Assembly: GCA_002918705.1 (NCBI GenBank)
Contig: PQKR01000004.1
Coordinates: forward strand, 310,001 to 374,000
From: Escherichia sp. ESNIH1
GTDB taxonomy: Bacteria > Pseudomonadota > Gammaproteobacteria > Enterobacterales > Enterobacteriaceae
Reading direction: 5' to 3'
Length of the DNA: 64,000 bases
The first letter of the stretch is position 1. Every line of letters begins with the position of its first letter. Shown piece by piece: positions 28,177-37,194 of this stretch. The position numbers and the translations under genes were made by a program. Under the pieces are notes generated by a model that saw only the letters and a program-made list of their open reading frames with translations, had not been told where the DNA came from and searched no databases.

Positions 28177-31154
28177 TTCAGGTATACGCTCCCGCTGTCA
28201 ATCCAGTAGTGGCTGCCGCTGTGGCGGCGATCGGCCAGGGTATTCAGTTTAAACGTCAACGCATCGGCGGCGACCGGCGTCCCGTCCTGCAGCCAGGCCT
28301 CGCTTAGGGTGAACGCTTCCGGCCCCAGCGCTTTGCTGCCGCCGGTCAGCGCCAGCCGCACGTTAAGCACGCCGTCTCCGGCAATGGCTTTCGCCAGCTC
28401 CGGCGAGTTGATGCTCAGGGTGTAGAGCGGCGTTGCGGGCCAGCGGGCATTGGCCAGCTGGCGGAAGCCCAGCGTTACGTTGCCGCGCAGCGGGAAGTGC
28501 AGGCGGGCATCCAGTTTCGCGCCTGGCTTGTCCAGGTCGATATCTTCGTACCAGACGTTCTCCTCGCGCAGGGTATTCACCACGTTATCCAGCACGCCAA
28601 GATAGCGCACGGTGGAGTAGGCCCCGATATCTGCCGCTTTAAAGTTGAAGCGCGGCAGGCGCAGATCCAGCGCCAGGCTGCACAGCATCGCCCCGACGGC
28701 GGCGGTGGATTTCGGGTTGCCGATCCGCCCCTGCTGGTTGAAAGGATACCACTCGTGCACCCGATACTTGTCCAGCCACACCATACGGTTAACCGGCACG
28801 GGCTGTAGATGGCGAATCAGCGCCTGCACGCCCGGCAGGCAGCCAGGACGTCCGGTGACCAGCAGCACGTCGCAGGCGTAGTGGGAGATGGCTTCACACA
28901 CCGCATGGATCGGGGCGGTCAGGGTGAACTGCCCGCCAAGCATCGCCGCCTGCAGATCGCTAAAGTTAACCTGCAACGGCACGGCAAAGAGATCGAACGC
29001 GGGGGCGCTGGCTGGCAGAGCGTGATCGATCGCCTGCTTCAGATAGTTCATCACGTTGCGCGTCGGCTGTTGAGTGAGCAGCTCGCCAAAGGTCGCATGC
29101 AGCCCCGCCAGCGGATCGTTGATATCGCTTCGCTCCCAGGCAGAGAGGATCGCATGGCCTATTGGCATAAAGAGCTGCAGCGTCGTTTGCTGACGCAGCA
29201 CCGCCTGGGTGTCGATGCGACCGGAGTCGCCGAACAGCGTCGCCATCAGCGCGGCGGCATCGGTAATGCCTGCTTTTTGCAGCTGGGCCTGCAGGGCGGG
29301 CAGCACGCAGCGTTGGATAATATCCAGCAGAATATCGTCGCCAGCGACTTTAAACCCTTCCCGGAATAGCAGGTGCGGGGTGATTTTGACGTTGCTGCCG
29401 GTGCCGTCATCCAGCTGGTAGTGGACGATAGCCATGTCGGTGGTGCCGCCGCCAATATCGATCGACGCGACCCGCAAGGCACGGCCTGGTTTTTCGTCCG
29501 GCGCGCCGGTGCGGTCAGGGCGGGCGAGGGAGGCAAAAAAGGTCTCTGTCTGTCCGGCGTAGTGGGAGATGGCTTCGTTATAGAGCCAGACCAGCTGGCC
29601 GCAGCTGGCCTCGTCCCACTCCATCTGGATCTGCGGGACGGGCACCACGCTCTTCTCGCGCTGTTTGCTGCTGGAGAAATCCTCATCCTGCGGATGCCAG
29701 CCCATCGCTTTCCATACCAGGGCGATAGCTTCATACATGCGGCGACGGAAGATCTCCCGCTCCTGCTTCGGCATCGCTGAGGGCAGGGTCAGGATAATCG
29801 TGCGCAGCTGGCGCGGCGAGGCCGGGAAGCCCAGACGCAGGCGGGTCGCCACGCTGTTGACCTGTCCCAGGGCCTGGGCCAGCAGTTCGCACAGCATGTG
29901 TGTCATCAAGGTGCTGCGGCTGTACTGCGGCGAGAACACCGGCAGGCGTTCATCCAGCGGCAGGGTGTAGAGCGGCTGGCCGTCGTCGTTCATCAGGTTC
30001 ATCAGCGGAAAAGCGGTAGCTAACGGCTCGCGCTGCGACTTGCTGTTCATCTGGCTGAAGCGCCAGTCCTGTAATACCGGAGTCTCATCCCACAGGTAGC
30101 GGCGCGGGCTGGAGATACCACTGTTGCCTTCGGTCCCCAGACGCTGCATTGCCAGCTTGCGTGCCTCGTCGCCGACGCGGACGATTGAGGGCCAGACGAA
30201 GGCGTCTTCGCGCCCGCTCTCCACCGAGAAGTGCTGTTTGCCGAAGCGGGCTTCGGAGAACTCGAGTCGGCTGGTGAACATCGGCTCATTCAAAAACTGC
30301 GGCTCGCTCAGGGAGCGCACCTGTAGCTCCGCCGTCTGACGTAGACCGACGTTGGCGTCGCCCTGATCCTCAATGATGACGCCACAGGTGTGGGTGTTAC
30401 CGACGTCGAGGATCAGATCCACCGGAATAGCCGGGGTGCTCAGGGTATGCGTAACAATTTTGACTTCTGGCACGGTCAGCTGTTCGCCCAGCAGGGTGAG
30501 CAGGTTGAGCCAGTGGGCCTGGTACTCAAAGCCGCGCAGAGCCTGGGCAATCTCTCGTTCGCTGCGGTTCTCGACGCTGCTGGCGTAGTGCAGAAACGCC
30601 TCGCGCAGCCAACCATCAATCCAGGTCTGGTCGAGAAAATCAAACACCTCGTCGTCGCGCCACGCCAGCGCAAAGCGGGTGCCGTTCAGAATGTCATTGG
30701 TGGCCGGGGCCAGTGCCCCAGGGGAGAGATCGTTGATCTGGCTGTCCAGCGCAAGGGTCACGCGGTGGGTGTTGCCTGCGCTGTCCGGCTCGGCCAGCTT
30801 GCGGATCTGCACCCTGGCCCAGTTGTCCGGACCCTCCACGAAGGTACGCGGTGGGTTAAAGCGCAAGAAAGGTATAGGTAGCCAGACGCCGTCCAGCACC
30901 GCCAGCGACTCAAGCAGCGGCAGCGTGCTCTCCGGCTTCACCACCTCGGGCTGGCCGCCGTCGCGGCTGGGCAGCGTGTAGCGGTTATTGATCAGATCGT
31001 AATCGAGACGCAGCAGCGGCCCGTTAGCGGTTTTTCGTACAAAGCGTCCGCTCTGCAAGGAAGCCTGCGGCGTCAGGCCAAAGTCGAGAAACTGTACGCC
31101 GCTGTTGGCAATCAGCGTGACGCTCTGTTTGTAATCGCAAAGATTAACCAGCAT
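28173..31154 (-). CDS. srfB: SrfB-family protein (actin/Hsp70-like ATPase fold)
   Basis: A 993-residue SrfB-family protein. Three motifs of the actin/Hsp70/sugar-kinase superfamily are visible in the right order: phosphate 1 (VDLILDVGNTHTCGVII, about residue 250), phosphate 2 (VASIDIGGGTTDMAIVHY, about residue 565) and an adenosine-type motif (VLLVTGRPGCLPGVQ, about residue 765). It should therefore bind and hydrolyse ATP, an inference from fold. It lies 4 bp after srfA and overlaps srfC by 4 nt. The biological role is unknown in this type of organism. Confidence 0.87.
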   Translation of the reverse strand: MLVNLCDYKQSVTLIANSGVQFLDFGLTPQASLQSGRFVRKTANGPLLRLDYDLINNRYTLPSRDGGQPEVVKPESTLPLLESLAVLDGVWLPIPFLRFNPPRTFVEGPDNWARVQIRKLAEPDSAGNTHRVTLALDSQINDLSPGALAPATNDILNGTRFALAWRDDEVFDFLDQTWIDGWLREAFLHYASSVENRSEREIAQALRGFEYQAHWLNLLTLLGEQLTVPEVKIVTHTLSTPAIPVDLILDVGNTHTCGVIIEDQGDANVGLRQTAELQVRSLSEPQFLNEPMFTSRLEFSEARFGKQHFSVESGREDAFVWPSIVRVGDEARKLAMQRLGTEGNSGISSPRRYLWDETPVLQDWRFSQMNSKSQREPLATAFPLMNLMNDDGQPLYTLPLDERLPVFSPQYSRSTLMTHMLCELLAQALGQVNSVATRLRLGFPASPRQLRTIILTLPSAMPKQEREIFRRRMYEAIALVWKAMGWHPQDEDFSSSKQREKSVVPVPQIQMEWDEASCGQLVWLYNEAISHYAGQTETFFASLARPDRTGAPDEKPGRALRVASIDIGGGTTDMAIVHYQLDDGTGSNVKITPHLLFREGFKVAGDDILLDIIQRCVLPALQAQLQKAGITDAAALMATLFGDSGRIDTQAVLRQQTTLQLFMPIGHAILSAWERSDINDPLAGLHATFGELLTQQPTRNVMNYLKQAIDHALPASAPAFDLFAVPLQVNFSDLQAAMLGGQFTLTAPIHAVCEAISHYACDVLLVTGRPGCLPGVQALIRHLQPVPVNRMVWLDKYRVHEWYPFNQQGRIGNPKSTAAVGAMLCSLALDLRLPRFNFKAADIGAYSTVRYLGVLDNVVNTLREENVWYEDIDLDKPGAKLDARLHFPLRGNVTLGFRQLANARWPATPLYTLSINSPELAKAIAGDGVLNVRLALTGGSKALGPEAFTLSEAWLQDGTPVAADALTFKLNTLADRRHSGSHYWIDSGSVYLK

Positions 31155-31158
31155 AAAA

Positions 31159-32520
31159 TCAGGAACCTGTTTTTCTGAACGTCAACGGAACAGTGGTTTT
31201 GGCATCATACCGGGCGGTGCACTGGGCAACGTCGCTGGTGCCTGCGGTGCAGGAGATCTCCGGCATCGGGTAGCGAGAACCGTCGCTGCAGCGCGCATGA
31301 CCGCGGCTCTTGATCATCAGGACGCCGGTGTCGTGCAGGCCAGAGAAGATCTCGGACCGGCAGACAATATTATTACCCTGCACCAGGCGGGCGGTGCCTT
31401 TGTTATTCTGGATCTGGAAGCGCAGCGTAGGCGGCTTGCCGGTCACTTCGTCTTTGATATCCAACATTACGCGCCAGCTGCCGTTGAGAAAACGGGTGCT
31501 GCCTGCTTTGACCTGGTTAGCATCCATCACCAGCGCATCTTTAGGAATGGCAGTGATAGTCGGCTCGCTGGGTTTCTCCGGCGCAGGCGGTGCTTTAGCT
31601 GCAACAACTTCGGCCTGGTGGAGCGGCAGCGAGGCCGTGAGCACCGGCGCAGGCTCAGACGCGACTGGAGCAGGCGCGATGGTCTGCGGAGCAGCGGGTT
31701 TCGCAGCGGCTGTTGTTGCGGCAGAAGTCGGTTCACTCACCGCAGGCTGCTGCGGCCAGAGCAGCGGGGCGGCAACGGCAGCTACTACCACGGCGGCTAC
31801 CGGTAAAGCCCACAGGCCGTAGCGGCGTTTAGGAGAGGCCGGGGCCGCTTCAGTGGCGGCGGGTGGCGCAACCGGCGCGGGCTGAGGTTCAGGCTGCGGC
31901 GGTTCGGGAGGCTGTTGAGTCGTCATCTCCGGTACGGCGGCCAGCAGCGGCTCATCGGCTCGGCTGAAGGTCGCCACAGCAGGCGTCTCCTCTTCTTCTT
32001 CGCTCTCCTCCGGCATCACGATGGTTGGGGCAGGCGGCTCCTCTTCCCGCAGGCAGGCGAGCACGTCCTCGCGGGCGCTTTCGTTAAGATCAACAAAGCC
32101 CCAGAAGGTAATAACCGGTTTGCCATCCACCAGGAATACGTGATTCACGCCAGGAAACTGCAGCGCTTTCTCTAACAATGAGCCAAAGAGCTGCTGGGCG
32201 GTTTTCGGCGACTGCAGGCTTTTCCGGCTCAGGGCCGCCGCGCTGTCGAGCGTGCTCTCCAGAAAACGCAGGGCACGGAAGCGGGACTCGTCGTCCGCTG
32301 CCTTCCAGCTTACCGCCCGGCCTTCTACCGGTGAGTACCAGTCCACGCGATCGCCGTCGTCGTTAATCTGCGGTATCGCGAGGCAGTCCACCATCGCCTG
32401 CTGCTTACGCAGGCGCAACGCTTCACGAATTTGCAGTGCCGAATCAAAGACGGCCTGGCCGCCGCCGCCAACGGCCTGAAAATCATCCAGATCGCCGCTG
32501 CGCAAGAGAGTTTTTGCCAC
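31159..32520 (-). CDS. srfA: SrfA-family membrane-anchored protein
   Basis: A 453-residue protein, first gene of srfABC. Order of features: a mixed N-terminal domain (1-155), an acidic and proline-rich linker (160-225), one membrane segment (about 235-255, ALPVAAVVVAAVAAPLLWP), an alanine/proline-rich stretch, and a C-terminal domain from about 320 with four or five cysteines, probably periplasmic. The single anchor and lack of signal peptide suggest it tethers SrfB/SrfC to the inner membrane (inference). The 277 bp upstream gap contains no other gene. Confidence 0.85.
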   Translation of the reverse strand: MAKTLLRSGDLDDFQAVGGGGQAVFDSALQIREALRLRKQQAMVDCLAIPQINDDGDRVDWYSPVEGRAVSWKAADDESRFRALRFLESTLDSAAALSRKSLQSPKTAQQLFGSLLEKALQFPGVNHVFLVDGKPVITFWGFVDLNESAREDVLACLREEEPPAPTIVMPEESEEEEETPAVATFSRADEPLLAAVPEMTTQQPPEPPQPEPQPAPVAPPAATEAAPASPKRRYGLWALPVAAVVVAAVAAPLLWPQQPAVSEPTSAATTAAAKPAAPQTIAPAPVASEPAPVLTASLPLHQAEVVAAKAPPAPEKPSEPTITAIPKDALVMDANQVKAGSTRFLNGSWRVMLDIKDEVTGKPPTLRFQIQNNKGTARLVQGNNIVCRSEIFSGLHDTGVLMIKSRGHARCSDGSRYPMPEISCTAGTSDVAQCTARYDAKTTVPLTFRKTGS

Positions 32521-32797
32521 GTTTTCATCCCATAGACTTCTTCACGCCTCTACTTTACGAGATGTAATAGCAAGCAAACGGGAGAAGAGAGGCAAAAAGC
32601 GGTGAATTCTCGTGGCATTGCGCGAGCGCTTTTCGCTTGACGTTTCAGGAATAACTTAAGGCAAACTAAACGGTGGCGAAAGGTGAAGAAATCAGCAAAA
32701 TCAGCTGCTTTGGCATAACCTGATAGTGATTCGTTATTTGCCTCATTTCGGCTGCTATGCTGAGATCACGTTTTAATAAAATAATAAGGTTTTAATT

Positions 32798-34411
32798 ATG
32801 TTTTCAGGAAAACTGTCTACCGGCAAAACGCTGCTCGCGCTGGCGCTCAGCACGCTTCTACCCACAAGCGCGGCTTGGGCGGCGGCAAAAGATACCCTCA
32901 TTTACTGCTCCGAAGCCTCTCCGGAATCCTTTAACCCGCAGATCGCCAGCTCTGGCCCCAGCTTTGTTGCCAGCTCCCAGACGCTCTATAACCGCCTGAT
33001 TAACTTCGACCCGGTCAAGAATACGCCGGTGCCGTCGCTGGCGACCAGCTGGACTATCTCTCCAGACGGTAAAACCTATACGTTTACCCTGCGCCAGGGC
33101 GTTAAATTTAACAGCAATAAATTCTTTAAGCCGACCCGCGACTTTAATGCCGATGACGTTATTTTCTCGGTGCTGCGTCAGAAAGATGCTAATCACCCGT
33201 ATCACAACGTCTCTCAGGGTAACTATGAATACTTCAACGACGTCGGCCTCGATAAGCTGATTAAAGAGGTGAAGAAGGTTGATGATTACCATGTCCAGTT
33301 TGTGCTGAATGAACCGAATGCCGCGTTCCTCGCCGACTGGGGTATGGACTTTGCCTCGATCCTCTCTGCGGAATACGCTGACGCGATGCTGAAAAAGGGC
33401 ACGCCAGAGTACGTCGATACCTGGCCAATCGGTACCGGGCCGTATGCCCTCCAGCAATACAATCGTGATGCCTTGATTCGCTATATCGCTAACCCGAACT
33501 ACTGGGACGGCGAGGTGCCGACTAAGCACCTGATCTTCTCTATCACGCCAAACGTTGAGACGCGGCTGGCGAAGCTGCAAACCAACGAGTGCCAGATCAT
33601 TCCCGCGCCGTCTCCGGTTCAGTTTGACGTGATCAAAAAGAATAAGGATCTGGCCCTGCACTCGGTGGATGCGTTAAACGTTGGCTATCTGGCGTTTAAT
33701 ACCGAGAAAAAACCGTTCGATAACGTCCTGGTGCGCCAGGCGCTGAACTATGCCACCGATAAAAACGCCATTGTTAACGCCGTCTTCCTGGGCTCCGGTA
33801 CGGTCGCAAAATCGCCGCTGCCGCCGAACATGCTTGGCTTTAATAAAGACCTCAAAGATTACCCTTACGATCCGGAAAAAGCGAAGGCGCTGCTGAAGCA
33901 GGCCGGTCTGGAGCAGGGGGCAGAAGTCACACTGTGGTCAATGCCGGTGCAGCGTCCTTACAACCCGAACTCGAAGCGTATCGCCGAGATGATCCAGAGC
34001 GACTGGGCGAAGGTGGGCGTGAAAGCGAAGATTGTCTCCTACGAGTGGGGCGAATACCTCTCCGGAATGCGTAAAGGCGAGCATGACAGCGCGCTGTTTG
34101 GCTGGATGTCCGATAACGGCGATCCGGACAACTTTGCCGATGTGCTGCTGGGCTGCGACAGCATTGAAACCGGGTCGAACGCTGCGCGCTGGTGTGATAA
34201 AACCTATGACGGGCTGGTGAAAAAAGCGAAGCTGACCTCCATGCCGGAGGATCGCGCGACGCTCTACTCTCAGGCGCAGGAGGTGTTTTATCAGCAGGCA
34301 CCGTGGATCGCGCTGGCTAACGGCAAAACCTTCTATGCCACCCGCAGCAATGTGACCGGGTATAGCGTTAGCCTGATGGGCAGTGATTTCTCAAAAGCTA
34401 AACTGAACTAA
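32798..34411 (+). CDS. DppA-like peptide-binding periplasmic protein (second orphan copy)
   Basis: A 537-residue family 5 solute-binding protein with a Sec signal peptide (about residues 1-30, ending SAAWAAA). It is a clear paralogue of the product of 7363-8958: the mature ends (TLIYCSEASPESFNPQ), the PTRDFNADDVIFS block and NPNSKRIAEMIQSDWAK agree closely. As there, no permease or ATPase genes are adjacent, so it probably feeds a shared Dpp-type complex. It is divergent from srfA and is followed 17 bp later by ydcY, possibly co-transcribed. Confidence 0.85.
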   Translation: MFSGKLSTGKTLLALALSTLLPTSAAWAAAKDTLIYCSEASPESFNPQIASSGPSFVASSQTLYNRLINFDPVKNTPVPSLATSWTISPDGKTYTFTLRQGVKFNSNKFFKPTRDFNADDVIFSVLRQKDANHPYHNVSQGNYEYFNDVGLDKLIKEVKKVDDYHVQFVLNEPNAAFLADWGMDFASILSAEYADAMLKKGTPEYVDTWPIGTGPYALQQYNRDALIRYIANPNYWDGEVPTKHLIFSITPNVETRLAKLQTNECQIIPAPSPVQFDVIKKNKDLALHSVDALNVGYLAFNTEKKPFDNVLVRQALNYATDKNAIVNAVFLGSGTVAKSPLPPNMLGFNKDLKDYPYDPEKAKALLKQAGLEQGAEVTLWSMPVQRPYNPNSKRIAEMIQSDWAKVGVKAKIVSYEWGEYLSGMRKGEHDSALFGWMSDNGDPDNFADVLLGCDSIETGSNAARWCDKTYDGLVKKAKLTSMPEDRATLYSQAQEVFYQQAPWIALANGKTFYATRSNVTGYSVSLMGSDFSKAKLN

Positions 34412-34428
34412 GAGACACAGGAGAGGAT

Positions 34429-34662
34429 ATGTCGCATTTGGAAGAGGTGGTTGCGCGCGTAGATGCCGTTATCAGGGAGAGCGTGATTGCGCATATGAAT
34501 GAGCTACTGGTAGCGCTCAGCAATGACGCAGAGCTGAGCCGGGAGGATCGTTATACCCAGCAGCAGCGCCTGCGTAACGCGATTGCTCAACACGGACGAC
34601 ACCATAAGGAAGAGGTGGAGGCGCGTCGCGAACAGCTGACCAAAAACGGGACTATCCTCTAG
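34429..34662 (+). CDS. ydcY: YdcY, DUF2526 protein
   Basis: A 77-residue soluble, charged, mostly helical protein matching E. coli YdcY in length and text (HMNELLVALSNDAELSREDR). The function is unknown. The start follows GGAGAGG with good spacing. A REP element separates it from the convergent ydcZ. Confidence 0.92.
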   Translation: MSHLEEVVARVDAVIRESVIAHMNELLVALSNDAELSREDRYTQQQRLRNAIAQHGRHHKEEVEARREQLTKNGTIL

Positions 34663-34672
34663 TCATTATAAA

Positions 34673-34752
34673 CGCCGGGCGGCGCTAACGCTTGCCCGGC
34701 CTACGTAAGCACGGTGTAGTTTGTAGGCCCGGTAAGCGTAGCGCCACCGGGC
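34673..34752. repeat. REP/BIME element
   Basis: Inverted REP units (GCCGGGCGGCGCTAACGCTT, then AAGCGTAGCGCCACCGGGC in the opposite sense) fill the gap between the convergent ydcY and ydcZ genes. Confidence 0.8.
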
Positions 34753-34759
34753 AATTCAT

Positions 34760-35209
34760 CTACCACTGGCGTCTGGCGACTAACCATGCGCCAATCACCA
34801 GCAGCACCGCGCCACATACCGGGCCGACCAGCGCCCGTAGCGGTACGCCGTGGCTTTTTACCAGATCCATCACCAGCCCGCCGATCAGCTGGCTCGCTAC
34901 CAGCACCGCAATGGTGGTGGCCGCCCCCACGTACTGATAGCCGCTGATGCTGGCAAAAACAAAAAACGATCCCAGCAGGCCGGGGATCAGCGTCCACCAG
35001 CGCACCGTTGCCGCCAGCTCGCTAAAACCGGCCAGGCCATACTTTATCAGTAGAATCGAGACAAACAGCACAATCCCCACCAGCGAGTTGAGCAGCATGG
35101 CAATCAACACGGTGGAGGAGGAGTGGGTGATGCGCACCATCAGCGTATTCTGCACCACAAGGCCAATACCCGCCGCCGCCAGAAACAGCAGGGTCAACGA
35201 CGGATTCAT
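34760..35209 (-). CDS. ydcZ: YdcZ, DUF606/DMT-superfamily inner-membrane protein
   Basis: A 149-residue membrane protein with about five hydrophobic segments, matching E. coli YdcZ (LLFLAAAGIGLVVQNTLMVRI). DUF606 proteins are half-size relatives of drug/metabolite transporters; the substrate is unknown. Its start overlaps the mnaT stop by 4 nt (ATGA), so it is coupled to the acetyltransferase gene. Confidence 0.92.
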   Translation of the reverse strand: MNPSLTLLFLAAAGIGLVVQNTLMVRITHSSSTVLIAMLLNSLVGIVLFVSILLIKYGLAGFSELAATVRWWTLIPGLLGSFFVFASISGYQYVGAATTIAVLVASQLIGGLVMDLVKSHGVPLRALVGPVCGAVLLVIGAWLVARRQW

Positions 35210-35724
35210 GCAATCGCGTCCGGTTCGCTGCGGTTATCCAGCTGCAGCTGCATAAAAGTAAGGTCAAGCCAGCGGCCAAACTTGGTGCCGACCTGAGGCA
35301 TCTGGGCGGTGGTCACAAAGCCCAGCTTCTCATGCAGATGAATAGAGGCCGCATTCTGCGACTCGATTCCAGCGACCATCACGTGCTTGCCGATGCGTTT
35401 TGCCTCCTCAATCAGGCGGACCATCAGCGCCTGGCCCAGACCTTTTCCCTGATGCTCCGGATGAACATAGACCGAATGCTCCACCGTGTGACGGAAGCCA
35501 TCGAAGGCGCGCCAGTCGCCGAAGGCTGCGTAACCGGTGATCTCCCCGTTCTCCTCGCTGACCAGCACCGGGTAGCCCATGAGCGTGCGGGCCTCAAACC
35601 AGGCGATACGGTTATCTGCGTCAACGGTCTGATCGTTCCAGATAGCGGCGGTGTGCAATACGGCGTGGTTGTAGATCGTGGCAATGGCGGCGCAGTCGTC
35701 TTTGCCCGCGTAACGGATAGTCAT
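35206..35724 (-). CDS. mnaT: MnaT (YncA), L-amino acid N-acyltransferase
   Basis: A 172-residue GNAT enzyme matching E. coli MnaT, which acetylates methionine derivatives such as methionine sulfone and sulfoximine. The acetyl-CoA pyrophosphate loop is HPEHQGKGLGQA (about residues 93-104), followed by the family's NAASIHLHEKLGF. It is the first gene of the mnaT-ydcZ pair and divergent from curA. Confidence 0.93.
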   Translation of the reverse strand: MTIRYAGKDDCAAIATIYNHAVLHTAAIWNDQTVDADNRIAWFEARTLMGYPVLVSEENGEITGYAAFGDWRAFDGFRHTVEHSVYVHPEHQGKGLGQALMVRLIEEAKRIGKHVMVAGIESQNAASIHLHEKLGFVTTAQMPQVGTKFGRWLDLTFMQLQLDNRSEPDAIA

Positions 35725-35902
35725 GCTTAAAACCTCAGAGAATATGCACTGGATAGTCTGTTATGAATACTATTACAGAGGCGATAAATCAACGCTTTGC
35801 CGATGCTGTTTCGCTGCGGGAGAGTATGACGCAGAATGTCAAAGCAAAGAGAGGGTTAAGACGCTACGCTGAAAGGATGTTTAACCGTCGAAGGAGACTA
35901 CC

Positions 35903-36940
35903 GTGAGTCAAGAACAACAGCGTAACCGCCAGTGGCTGCTGGCTTCCCGCCCAAAAGGCGCGCCGGTTGCAGACAACTTTCGCCTTGAAGAGAGCGATAT
36001 CCCGACACCAAAATCTGGCCAGCTTCTGCTGCGCACCGTCTATCTCTCACTCGATCCCTACATGCGCGGTCGGATGAGCGATGAACCCTCCTATGCCGAT
36101 CCGGTGAATATCGGCGACGTCATGTGTGGCGGCACGGTGAGCCAGGTGGTCACCTCCCAGCATCCGGACTATGCCGAAGGCGACTGGGTGCTGGGCTACG
36201 ACGGCTGGCAGGCATATGCTCTCTCCAGTGGTGAAGGGTTGGTTAAGCTGGACAAGAGCCTGGCGCACCCCTCCTGGGCGCTGGGCGTGCTGGGGATGCC
36301 TGGATTTACCGCCTATATGGGACTGCTGGACATCGGTCAGCCGAAAGCAGGCGAGACGCTGGTCGTCGCGGCGGCAACCGGTCCGGTGGGGGCGACGGTC
36401 GGGCAGATTGGCAAGCTTAAAGGCCTGCGGGTGGTTGGCGTAGCTGGGGGCGCAGAGAAGTGCCGCCACGCCGTTGAGACGCTGGGCTTTGACGCCTGTA
36501 TCGATCACCATGCCGATGACTTTGCCGAGCAGCTTAAAAATGCCTGCCCACAAGGGATTGATGTCTATTACGAAAACGTCGGGGGCAAGGTATTTGATGC
36601 CGTGCTGCCGCTGCTCAATACCGCCGCCCGCGTGCCGGTGTGTGGCCTGATCAGCGGCTACAATGCCACCGATCTGCCGCCGGGTCCGGATCGCCTGCCG
36701 CTGCTAATGGGCACGATATTGAAAAAGCGTATTCGGATGCAGGGATTTATCATTACCCAGGATTACGGTCACCGCATCGATGAGTTTCAGCAGGAGATGG
36801 GGAAATGGGTGCAGGAGGGCAAAATTCACTACCGCGAGCAGATTGTTGATGGCCTGGAAAATGCACCGGAAGCATTTATTGGCCTGCTCGAAGGTAAGAA
36901 CTTTGGCAAACTTGTTATTCGTGTAGCCAATGAAAAATAG
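35903..36940 (+). CDS. curA: CurA (YncB), NADPH-dependent curcumin reductase
   Basis: A 345-residue medium-chain dehydrogenase/reductase (zinc-independent), matching E. coli CurA, which reduces double bonds in curcumin and related enones. The nucleotide-binding region is AAATGPVGATVGQIGKLKG (about residues 156-174). It starts with GTG at 35903 after a strong AAGGAG site; no ATG fits. mcbR follows after a 254 bp gap. Confidence 0.93.
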   Translation: MSQEQQRNRQWLLASRPKGAPVADNFRLEESDIPTPKSGQLLLRTVYLSLDPYMRGRMSDEPSYADPVNIGDVMCGGTVSQVVTSQHPDYAEGDWVLGYDGWQAYALSSGEGLVKLDKSLAHPSWALGVLGMPGFTAYMGLLDIGQPKAGETLVVAAATGPVGATVGQIGKLKGLRVVGVAGGAEKCRHAVETLGFDACIDHHADDFAEQLKNACPQGIDVYYENVGGKVFDAVLPLLNTAARVPVCGLISGYNATDLPPGPDRLPLLMGTILKKRIRMQGFIITQDYGHRIDEFQQEMGKWVQEGKIHYREQIVDGLENAPEAFIGLLEGKNFGKLVIRVANEK

Positions 36941-37133
36941 AGTTAAGCAGCAATAAATAGTGTTAAAAAAAATCATGCAATTTTATTAATTATTGTCTTT
37001 AATTAAGCATAGCTACACCAGCGGGGCGGTATGTTCCGTTGGTGTATATTAATCTGCATAATAAATAACTTTTAGTTCTAACGTTTTGCGTTAATCCAAT
37101 ACCAGGCAACTCTCTACCTACTATATCTTATGG

Positions 37134-37157
37134 TTCGTGTGCGAATAATCACACGAA
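37134..37157. promoter_or_regulatory. 8-8-8 inverted repeat, probable McbR operator
   Basis: TTCGTGTG (37134-37141) and CACACGAA (37150-37157) form a perfect inverted repeat around an 8-bp spacer, just downstream of a TATA-rich -10-like stretch and 37 bp before mcbR. Autoregulation by this GntR-type repressor is the simplest reading. Confidence 0.6.
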
Positions 37158-37194
37158 TAGGTGAAAAGTAATAAGTATTCGACAGGACATGAAT

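Noticed and set aside
32858-33661. 267-codon minus-strand ORF opposite the second DppA-like gene
   Set aside because: Shadow of a recognised binding-protein gene; no start signal.
15761-34752. Repeated GC-rich palindromes as a CRISPR array
   Set aside because: The three elements are far apart, imperfect and paired head-to-head, as REP/BIME units are; there are no regular spacers or cas genes.
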